A DNA stretch of 64,000 nt from Cherax quadricarinatus (lineage: Eukaryota > Arthropoda > Malacostraca > Decapoda > Parastacidae): the NCBI RefSeq assembly GCF_038502225.1, contig NC_091382.1, positions 11,485,716 to 11,549,715 of the forward strand, read 5' to 3'. Below the pieces are notes generated by a model. That model was given only the letters and a program-made list of their open reading frames with translations, was not told the origin of the DNA and did not search any database. Position numbers and translations under genes: made by a program. This document shows positions 10,269 through 21,100 of this stretch, piece by piece; the stretch's first letter is position 1; the number at the start of each line of letters is the position of its first letter.

Positions 10269-11335
10269 ATGTGTGATAACGGCAGTGACGGAGGTGTCAG
10301 TCGAGGTGTCAGTCGAGGCCGAGGTCGAGGCCGAGGTCGAGGCCGAGGACAAGGTCGTGGTCGAGGCCGAGGAAGAGGCATGTGTAACACTCGACAAAAT
10401 ATGGATGATAATATTGAACAGATAAACATGACTCTTAAGTCGACTGATGTTTGTGGGGATGTGGAAATCCCAGAAATATGCATGTTAGCAATAAATAACA
10501 AGTGTATTAACAATAACAAAGGCTGCCAGTATCTCCATGCAAAAAGCACTTTTCACTGGCAATTTCAAGTAGGCATTAAATGGTTTAATTTCCTCATCTT
10601 TCAGTCTAAAGTATTAGAAACTGCTTACCGGAATGTTGCCAAGGATAAATGTCAAATACTACCTCCCATTGATTTAAACAAATCTGCATCCTGTGCTAAA
10701 GCAATTTTGAACTTTTTTGGTACTGAGTCATGGACAGCTAATTTTATGAGAATGTATATTAAACACTCAACTGGAAGCAAACTCCAAATTCGACGGATCT
10801 CAACTAAGTCTGCAGGAGAGTCAGATAATCCCAAAGCAACTACATATGACTGGTACTTTCTTGATGCACAAGGCATATGGATTTGTTATGGTCATGCTGA
10901 TAGTCTGGGAAATGAAAAACTAGTGTGTAGCACCACGTGTGAGGATATTGAGAAACGATATTTGTCAGACCCCAGGTCATCAATGACTGTAAGTAATAAA
11001 AGATTCACCTATATATTAAACTTTGCACAGATGACACAGACTAACCTAACAACAAACAAGGTGAGGCAGATTCGCCGCCGCCCGTCTAAAGCACCCATTC
11101 AGAAAAAGGTCATTCTTGACAAACCTAAAAATTGTCTACCTACTCACTGGAGTCCAATGACAGACAAGCAGATCTGTCTCCTTGTGCAGCTAGATTGTGA
11201 CAGCTCTGAATATCAAAATGTTAAAAGCCTTTTAAAGCTTACACTTCATGGGGTCATCATCCGGAATATTCAGCGACTACAAAATCCATATTTGTGGCAC
11301 CAGTTGGAAAATAAAAAGGCATACTTGTCTAAAAG
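10269..11335 (+). CDS. PARP gene coding exon 1 (RG tail, CCCH finger, WWE, start of catalytic domain)
   Basis: The exon begins at the first ATG after an in-frame stop and is open for 355 codons plus two bases. It ends AAAAG|GTAAGT, a consensus donor at 11336. The frame meets a TAA directly inside the intron. The last coded part, IQRLQNPYLWHQLENKK, matches the first helix of PARP12-like catalytic domains. Confidence 0.88.
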
Positions 11336-14300
11336 GTAAGTCCCTTATGATCACCTGGTTTTTGATACTCAAGTATCCCTTCAAGGGAACAGCTATGTGC
11401 TGTGATGCCAGTGAACTGCTCCTGATACCAGGAATTGGAACTGCTATCCGCTTCCTCAGATCAAACCAATTACTTCCCATTCCTCAGGCTCTGTAAGACT
11501 CATACAGATTTACTGATTTCTTTATGAATATTGACTAATTCATATAATAATAATAATGATGTTCAGTACAACACCCCATTTCCACAGATTCAGTATCCAG
11601 TTACAGTTATCCAGTTTACTGGGGCCCAAAATTAACCCTTAATGTTGTTTAATAATGGCCCCAGAATGCAATAGTGGTGCCTATGAGCAGCCCAGAAATG
11701 CTCTCCATCAGTAAAAAAGTGCTAATTCTAGACTTCTTTTGCATAATTTATCAATTAAACTATTATAGGTATGTCTGTAAACAAATAATAACCTGAGTTT
11801 TTTAAAAAAAAAAAAAATACAGAATTAAAGACTTTATTTTTCTAAAGGTAACAAAACAAAAAAATTCTGATCAGTACTTACTGAGATATAGAGGCGTGAA
11901 GTTGACCCTCAATGTCTGGGTGGCGGCAACGTCCGCGGCTTCCGTAAAGTCACATTTTTTTTATTTTACTTTTTTCTTTTCTTTTCTAAAAATTTGTTCA
12001 GTAACATTTGTGGCCTGTGAGACCAATATAGTATATAATGTATATATATACACTCATTGTAATGAATAAGGAGAGCAGTTGTAGAGCCAGAAATGAATAT
12101 GCACAGATAAGAAGGGAGGCCCAACGACAATATGAAAACAACATAGCGAGTAGAGTTGACCAACGTTGTTGCCAATGGGTGTGAAGGTGGGTAGCTATTA
12201 CAGCAAAATAGTCCGGAAATGGAACACCTCTATATGAAATTGGTAGGTCATGTACTGCTGACCGCGCAGCAATATCTGCCTTGGGGTGAGTATAACACTG
12301 AGCATGTCTCCGGAAGCACACATCAACCAGATAACTGCTGCAGCATATGGGCGCCTGGCAAACCTGCGAATAGCGTTCCGATATCTTAGTAAGGAATTGT
12401 TCAAGACACTGTACACTGCGTACAGTATGCAGTGTGCAGCACCTGTTTGGAACCCACACTTGATCAATCACATCAAGAAATTAGAGAAAGTGCAAAGGTT
12501 TGTGACAAGGTTAGTTCCAGAGCTAAGGGGAATGTCCTATGAAGAAAGAACATAAAGGTTAAGGGAAATCAGCCTGATAACATTGGAGGACAGGAGGGTT
12601 AGGGGAGACATGATAACGACATACAAAATACTACATGGAATAGACAAGGTGGACAGAGACAGGATGTTCCAGAGAGGGGGCACAGAAACAAGGGGTCACA
12701 ACTGGAAGGTGAAGACCCAGATGAGTCAAAGGGATGCTAGGAAGTATTTCTTCAGTCATAGAGTAGTCAGGAAGTGGAATAGCCTAGCAAGTGAGGTAAT
12801 GGAGGCAGGAACCATACATAGCTTTAAGATGAGGTATGATAAAGCTCATGGAGCAGGGAGAGAGAGGACCCAGTAGCACTTAGTGAAGAGGTGGAGCCAG
12901 GTGAGTACAATTAGGAGAGTACACCTATGTATGTATACACACACACACACCACCAGTTATGATGGTAGTTATGTTCTTGAGCATGGCATCTAATAAAAAA
13001 CATTTGTCTAAAACAAACTGAAGAACATATAGGAAAAGTAGTTACCTTCCTTGGACCCCCCCAAAAATTATGGTTGCTGGAGTGTTAATGATTCTGAACA
13101 GAATAAGGGATGCTGTGGCCCTACTGGACTGAGGTGGATGGCTGAGGCTCTGGCAATAAAAGTAGATGGTTGCACTGAAGTAGTGAAAAATTCTATAATG
13201 TCTTAGGTCTCATCAGTGAAAAAGTATGCTAGTTTAGCAGCAAAATGGAACTGCTCACGTACCAGTTGCAATGTTAACTGTTTCTTCAGGTTCTTCTTCA
13301 TCTTACTCTATTATCTGCCTCCCTTGTATCTGTGCATTGAACTCTGCCAACATATACCCCTGGACTTTTGTCTTCATCTAAGAGCTCACTCACATCATCT
13401 TCCTGCATATCTTCAAAGCCATCACCTGGTAATCTTGCCAGTTGAGCTATTTTCTGCACCTGATTCTCAGGTGAGGGAATACCTGTGAAAGTATTCACTA
13501 CATTAGGCCATAACTTGACCCAGGCTGCATTTCATATTGATTGGGGTACTTCATTCCATGCACCGCCAACATAGCTGATAGCATCTGTAATGTTAAATTT
13601 ATGCCAAAAGGTTGGTACTGCAACAAGTTTCTGTATAATTTTTTGTCTGATTACACTTGAATAACCTAATAACTCCATGATCCAGTGGTTGTATTAAACA
13701 TGTATTTAGAGGTAAAAGCACAACTTTTGTACGTTGGTTCATGTCACACAAAGCTTCTGAATAATTACCGGGATTATACACAAATAACCCACATATAAAA
13801 GAGAGAAGCTTACGACGACGTTTCGGTCCGACTTGGACCATTGACAAAGTCACACTAACCAGAGGAGGAGGAGCAGGACGGCTATATATAGGCAGGAAGA
13901 GGTGGTGGTAGTAGTAGTAGTAGTAGTACAAGAGTTGTATATAATACCGACAAGATGAAATTAAGACACATGCACAACACCCGGGCATCCCCATCATAGA
14001 CGTTTCGCCATCCAGCCAGCCACTGGATGGCGAAACGTCCACAACAAAGACAACCAGACGCCGCACATGTGTCTTAATTTCATCAGTAGTTGTAGTAGTA
14101 GTAGAAGAAGAGGTAGTAGTAGTGGTAGTGGTAGAAGTGGGAAATAAAAAGGACGAGCCAGTCAAAAACAAAGGAAGGGGAGCACTGCAAGAGAGCTAGA
14201 TGCTCACAGAGGGAGAGCAAGCGCACAGAGGTGCGTGAAAGGGAAGTGGTGAAATAAATGAAGAAGGAACAGAAACACGAGACAGGAGAGAGAAAGACAA

Positions 14301-17300
14301 CCCAGAGGAGAAAAGGAAAGAGGAAAGGGGAAGAGGAAGAAGAAGAAAGAGAAAAAGAAAAAATGAGGAATCAGGTTAAGTCACGGGTGTTCTGAAGATT
14401 GGAGCATTTTACAATGTAGTGGGAGAGGAAGGCATCTACAGAGACGAAGCCAGGGCTAAGGTTCATACAAGGAAAGTTGTGTATTAGAGAGGATTCAACT
14501 AGACGGCGACTGTTCGAGTTGGAAGTAGGGAAGACAGTTTTAGCAGAAGACCAGTCAATAGGATGGCTATGATCTCTGACGTGACAGAAAAGAGCATTGT
14601 TAGTGTCGGCAAGCCTAACACTATTTTTGTGCTCCCTAAGTCTGTCAGAAAGAGATCGACCAGTTTCTCCAAAGTATTGAAGAGGACAGGAGGAGCAAGA
14701 AATAGAGTAGACACCAGGAACATCTATAGAGGGAGGAGAGGTATGAACGAGATTGGTGCGAAGAGTGTTAGTCTGGCGGAAGGTAAGCTTGATGTCTAAG
14801 GGACGGAGAGAATTGTTGAGATTAGAAAGACCGGAAATGTAGGGAAGGCAGAGGATAGAAGAGTTCTCATGAGTAGAGAGTTTGGGAGAGAAGAAATTGC
14901 GTTTAGCACGTGAGAGGGCAGAGTCTATGAAATGGGAAGGGTAGCCAAGACGGGAGAACGAATTATGAAGAGTGGAAATTTCTGCTGGAAGGAACTGAGG
15001 ATCACAGATGCGGAGGGCACGGAGAAAGAGGGAGATAAGAACACTTTTCTTGACAGGGGAAGCATGATAGGAAAAGTAGTGAATGTACATGCCATTGTGC
15101 ATAGGTTTACGGTAAACGGAAAAGGAAAAACCTGTATCTGAGCGGTGGACATGGACATCAAGGAAAGGAATCAAGGAATTAGATTCCCATTCAGCTTTAA
15201 ACTTAATGGAAGGGGCAAGATTATTAAGAACTTCAAGAAAAGGTTGGAAGAGACTGGAGTCATGAGGCCACAGAGCAAAGATGTCATCCACATAGCGGAG
15301 CCAGAGTGAAGGTTGCACATCGAGGGTAGGAAGAACAACAGTCTCGAAGTATTCCATGTAAAGATTAGCAAGGACAAGAGAGAGAGGAGAGCCCATAGAG
15401 ACACCGAAGGTTTGAGAATAATATTTCCCTTGGAAGGAAAAGGAGTTAGAGTCCACACAGAGGCAGATCAGATCAAGAAAGACATCAGTGGGGATAGGGA
15501 GATGAAGAAACCCTTCATGGGCCTTCTCTCTAAGGAAATCAAGGACATCATCAAGAGGGACATTGGTGAAGAGGGACTCAACGTCAAGACTAAGCATCTT
15601 ACAGGTTGGGAGAGAGCGAACCCGTTCAATGAAGTCTTGAGAGTGACGGAGGTGGGCAGGAGAAAAAGTACCAAGAAAGGGAGTGAGGGTTTTGGCCAGC
15701 CAAGAAGCAAGAGAATAAGAGACAGAACCTCTAGAGGATATGATAGGACGAAGAGGAATATCAGGTTTATGAGTTTTGGGAAGGCCATAGAAATAGGGAA
15801 GAGAGGGACAGATGACACGAAACCATTGAACAAGGTCAAAGTCAGGACAGAGGTCGGAGAGAGTCCTTAGTTTTTTGTTGAAAGTTCTCTTGATGCGATC
15901 AAGAGGGTTGGAAACGAGAGGAGTGTAGGTGCGTGAGTCAGAGAGCAAGACATCAGCTTTACAGAGGTAATCCTCGCGATCAAGGATAACTACCGAATTA
16001 CCTTTGTCAGAAGATAGTATGACAATGTTAGTGTTGGATTTAAGAGAAGAAAGGGCAAGTTGGTAATGGCATGGAAGGTGGTGATTCTTAGAAAACAGAC
16101 TAACAAGAGCAGGAAGGAGAGCACCACGAAAAGTGGACAAGTCAGGAAGATTACGGAAGCGAGATTGACGAAAGGAATCAAAAGAGCTAATCAGGGAAAT
16201 ACCAGCGCGAGGAGTAGGCGAAGTGGCAAAGGAAAGGCCAAAACCAAGAAGTTCAAGCTCATACTGAGAGAGTGAGACAGAAGACAGATTAGTAACACAG
16301 TCAGTGAGGGAGAATTTAGACCAAGGGCTAGCTGAGATGAGACGTTGAAGTTTATTCTGTAGTTTGGAAGAATGAATTTGTGCATTCAGGCAAGCAGTGT
16401 CAAAGGCAATGGTAGAGAGAAGGTTACAGAGATCCTGTGGTAGAGCCGCAAAGAGAGCACGTTGACGTTGACGGAAAGTAAAGAAGGCATCTTCAACCTG
16501 TGATTTAGTAGAAAGAATGAGCTGTTGAAGTAGGAGACGGGCATGATCAGGAAAGGGAGTGCCCAGTGGGTTGGTTTTCAGGAAGTGGGAGAAGGAAGGT
16601 GGCAGAACTTGTTCAGCAAGACAGTCACGTAGGAAGCGAAGCTGATTCTTACGACGCCGGGTAGCAATAAGAGCAGCCTCATAAGATCGAAAGAGGGGTT
16701 TAAAAGAGGGAAGAACATTAAAAAAGTTGGAGAGAATATGACGCTTAACTGCGGGGTCCATAAATAACAAAAAAGGCACAATACCGTGACTGGAACGATA
16801 CACAAATAACCCGCACATAAAAGAGAAGCTTATGCCGACGTTTCGGTCCGACTTGGACCATTGACAAAGTCACACTAACCAGAGGAGGAGCAGGGTTATT
16901 TGTGTATCGTTCCAGTCACGGTATTGTGCCTTTTTTGTTATTACTGGGATTATCAAGAGTGAAGAGAACCTTGATGCAAGGTTCTTGCTGTGCAGGTAAA
17001 ACTTGACTTTCAGAAATAAAGTGATGCTTAAACCAGTAAATAAATAATTCCTGTCATCCATGATGACTGGTTAGACCTTCTAAGAACTGGTAAGGAAGTC
17101 TTATCTGCTTCTTTCAAAACAGGGAAAATTTTAGAGCATAAGAGCAGCAAATAACCTTGGGCTTACACTCACCAGATGCATTAGAGAAAAGGAGCAAGGT
17201 GAAGTGATCCTTTGCTGCCTTGAATCCTAGTACACTTTCTTCTTGCTGACTGATGTAAGTTCTCAATTGATGGCATCTTCTTATAATAATAATAATAATA

Positions 17301-18110
17301 ATAATATCTTTATTTTACTACAAGTACATGTACAGGGTATACAGTCCTAGCTGATTACAATGACATATTACTATATAGAAAGTCCCTTGTTATGCTCCGG
17401 AGGCATTTCGGGCAAATTAGGTCAGTGTCCCAGGATGCGACCCACACCAGTCGACTAACACCCAGGTACCCATTTTACTGATGGGGAACATAGACAACAG
17501 GTGGAAAGAAACACGTCCAATGTTTCTACTCTGGCTGGGAATCGAACCCAGGCCCTCGCCATGTGAACCGAGAGCGTTAACCACCAGGCCACCAGAGTCC
17601 AAAACACACTTGTCTCATCAACATTAAACACTTGCTGTGGCTCGTAGTTACCCTCAGAAATAATTTCCTGCAATTCAGCAGGGAAATTACTTACTGCTGT
17701 GTGAAGCACTTTTGCCAGAAAACTTAACTTGAACCTGTTGAACCAGCCAGTGCTAAACACTCTTGCTCAGGCCTTCCTCCCTCATCACACACTGTTTTAT
17801 AGAACTCTAATAATGCTTTTTTCTTCATTAATTAAGTAGAAATTAAGTGGTGTACCTTTCTGTTTCATTCAATCAATAAGTTTTCTGTCTTATTTAGCTA
17901 TTGTGACCTATGAGTCATTCTTTTCAGGGAGTGGCAGCCTGGGTTACTCATTACACAAACTCGTATATTTGACTCATTGCTTTTAATTGAATGAACTGAT
18001 TCTTCATGAGGCCATAAGCTCTTGCCATCTCCACTACACTTGCACCACTTTTAATCCTTTCAGGGTCGGCAGGCCCTCTCCCAAACTTGTTCTTAGGCTC
18101 GGAAATTTTT

Positions 18111-18145
<35 letters not shown>

Positions 18146-21100
18146 TATGAAATGATAGAGAATCTTTTCCCGATCATAACGACACAAAAAGTATGAAATT
18201 TAATGGAAAACTTACGGAATTATGCTCTCGCGAATTTAGTGGTCTCGACGATGTTTACGCATCGGCAATTTCGCCCACTTTGAGCCCTATTTTCGGCCAA
18301 CACCAGTCGACAAAAATCATACCTATTTCGCTAGAACTCCATTTTTTCTTTCGAATGAGTACAAGAAACCAGCCATTTACCGATTTCAAATATCCAATAC
18401 AGTGGTCAGAAATTGGCAATTTTGCCAATTTCATACAAATTTCAAAAGATGTCAATTTCCAAATAGGGTCCAAAATAAACCAGACAGACATTCCTGGCAC
18501 TAAAATAACATTTCCTCTGTTCATTACTCACATCCCCAGGCCTCTGTTACATTTCTTTTGCTTTCCACTTTGAATTTTTATTCTCACAAAAAACAGAAGA
18601 TTTATGTTATGCAGACTACTGCACTAGTGTAGAATTTTATTATTATTTTATCACACTGGCCGATTCCCACCAAGGCAGGGTGGCCCGAAAAAGAAAAACT
18701 TTCACCATCATTCACTCCATCACTGTCTTGCCGGAAGGGTGCTTTACACTACAGTTTTTAAACTGCAACATTAACACCCCTCCTTCAGAGTGCAGGCACT
18801 GTACTTCCCATCTCCAGGACTGAAGTCCGGCCTGCCGGTTTCCCTGAATCCCTTCATAAATGTTACTTTGCTCACACTCCAACAGCACATCAAGTATTAA
18901 AAACCATTTGTCTCCATTCACTCCTATCAAACACGCTCACGCATACCTGCTGGAAGTCCAAGCCCCTCGCACACAAAACCTCCTTTACCCCCTCCCTCCA
19001 ACCTTTCCTAGGCCGACCCCTACCCCGCCTTCCTTCCACTACAGACTGATACACTCTTGAAGTCATTCTGTTTCGCTCCATTCTCTCTACATGTCCGAAC
19101 CACCTCAACAACCCTTCCTCAGCCCTCTGGACAACAGTTTTGGTAATCCCACACCTCCTCCTAACTTCCACACTACGAATTCTCTGCATTATATTCACAC
19201 CACACATTGCCCTCAGACATGACATCTCCACTGCCTCCAGCCTTCTCCTCGCTGCAACATTCATCACCCACGCTTCACACCCATATAAGAGCGTTGGTAA
19301 AACTATACTCTCATACATTCCCCTCTTTGCCTCCAAGGACAAAGTTCTTTGTCTCCACAGACTCCTAAGTGCACCACTCACTCTTTTTCCCTCATCAATT
19401 CTATGATTCACCTCATCTTTCATAGACCCATCCGCTGACACGTCCACTCCCAAATATCTGAATACGTTCACCTCCTCCATACTCTCTCCCTCCAATCTGA
19501 TATTCAATCTTTCATCACCTAATCTTTTTGTTATCCTCATAACCTTACTCTTTCCTGTATTCACCTTTAATTTTCTTCTTTTGCACACCCTACCAAATTC
19601 ATCCACCAATCTCTGCAACTTCTCTTCAGAATCTCCCAAGAGCACAGTGTCATCAGCAAAGAGCAGCTGTGACAACTCCCACTTTGTGTGTGATTCTTTA
19701 TCTTTTAACTCCACGCCTCTTGCCAAGACCCTCGCATTTACTTCTCTTACAACCCCATCTATAAATATATTAAACAACCATGGTGACATCACACATCCCT
19801 GTCTAAGGCCTACTCTTTTACTGGGAAAAAATTTCCCTCTTTCCTACATACTCTAACTTGAGCCTCACTATCCTCGTAAAAACTCTTCACTGCTTTCAGT
19901 AACCTACCTCCTACACCATACACTTGCAACATCTGCCACATTGCCCCCCTATCCACCCTGTCATACGCCTTTTCCAAATTCATAAATGCCACAAAGACCT
20001 CTTTAGCCTTATCTAAATACTGTTCACTTATATGTTTTACTGTAAACACCTGGTCCACAAACCCCCTACCTTTTCTAAAGCCTCCTTGTTCATCTGCTAT
20101 CCTATTCTCCGTCTTACTCTTAATTCTTTCAATTATAACTCTACCATACACTTTACCAGGTATACTCAACAGACTTATCCCCCTATAATTTTTGCACTCT
20201 CTTTTATCCCCTTTGCCTTTATACAAAGGAACTATGCATGCTCTCTGCCAATCCCTAGGTACCTTACCCTCTTCCATACATTTATTAAATAATTGCACCA
20301 ACCACTCCAAAACTATATCCCCACCTGCTTTTAACATTTCTATCTTTATCCCATCAATCCCGGCTGCCTTACCCCCTTTCATTTTACCTACTGCCTCACG
20401 AACTTCCCCCACACTCACAACTGGCTCTTCCTCACTCCTACAAGATGTTATTCCTCCTTGCCCTATACACGAAATCACAGCTTCCCTATCTTCATCAACA
20501 TTTAACAATTCCTCAAAATATTCCCTCCATCTTCCCAATACCTCTAACTCTCCATTTAATAACTCTCCTCTCCTATTTTTAACTGACAAATCCATTTGTT
20601 CTCTAGGCTTCCTTAACTTGTTAATCTCACTCCAAAACTTTTTCTTATTTTCAACAAAATTTGTTGATAACATCTCACCCACTCTCTCATTTGCTCTCTT
20701 TTTACATTGCTTCACCACTCTCTTAACCTCTCTCTTTTTCTCCATATACTCTTCCCTCCTTGCATCACTTCTACTTTGTAAAAACTTCTCATATGCTAAC
20801 TTTTTCTCCCTTACTACTCTCTTTACATCATCATTCCACCAATCGCTCCTCTTCCCTCCTGCACCCACTTTCCTGTAACCACAAACTTCTGCTGAACACT
20901 CTAACACTACATTTTTAAACCTACCCCATACCTCTTCAACCCCATTGCCTATGCTCTCATTAGCCCATCTATCCTCCAATAGCTGTTTATATCTTACCCT
21001 AACTGCCTCCTCTTTTAGTTTATAAACCTTCACCTCTCTCTTCCCTGATGCTTCTATTCTCCTTGTATCCCATCTACCTTTTACTCTCAGTGTAGCTACA

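Larger units (their letters stand above)
13778..16945 (-). mobile_element. Penelope-like retroelement
   Basis: It is a 3168-bp insertion flanked by GGGATTAT (13770-13777 and 16946-16953), with the bases just before it nearly matching too (ATTACC/TTACT). A block with GACGTTTCGGTCCGACTTGG and CATTGACAAAGTCACACTAA is present near both ends (about 13781-13875 and 16799-16890) in direct orientation, like Penelope terminal repeats. At the right end 16761-16803 and 16902-16943 are inverted copies of each other. A degenerate copy of the terminal block is also at 23813-23889. Confidence 0.85.
13200..17790 (-). pseudogene. jerky/Tigger-type transposase pseudogene, split by a Penelope element and a SINE
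   Basis: On the minus strand, 17760-17604 encodes GWFNRFKLS and QQVFNVDETSVFW (first catalytic Asp). Then 17280-16954 gives DHFTLLLFSNASGECKPKV, KHHFISES and VLFTLDNPS (second Asp), and 13769-13640 gives KVVLLPLNTCLIQPLDHGVI (third Asp region). Family Tigger/jerky DDE transposases have these blocks in this order. Insertions at 13778-16945 (Penelope) and 17284-17602 (SINE) plus many stops in the C-terminal part make it inactive. The acidic tail is at about 13300-13500. Confidence 0.7.

Noticed and set aside
10570..10605. 36-bp intron inside PARP exon 1 (GTAGGC...TTTCAG)
   Set aside because: It has GT/AG edges and a pyrimidine tract, but 36 bp is too short for a normal intron. Its translation (VGIKWFNFLIFQ) fits the degenerate WWE-like region and the frame stays open.
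12198..12471. Minus-strand frames at 11998-12471
   Set aside because: The sequence is explained by an RNase-H LINE fragment and a CR1-like RT fragment; these frames are neither.
15313..15870. 185-codon plus-strand frame opposite the Penelope ORF
   Set aside because: It is the antisense of a conserved RT region and shows no domain of its own.
20192..20878. 228-codon plus-strand frame opposite the RTE ORF
   Set aside because: Antisense of the endonuclease/RT linker; Ser/Thr/Pro-rich by composition only.
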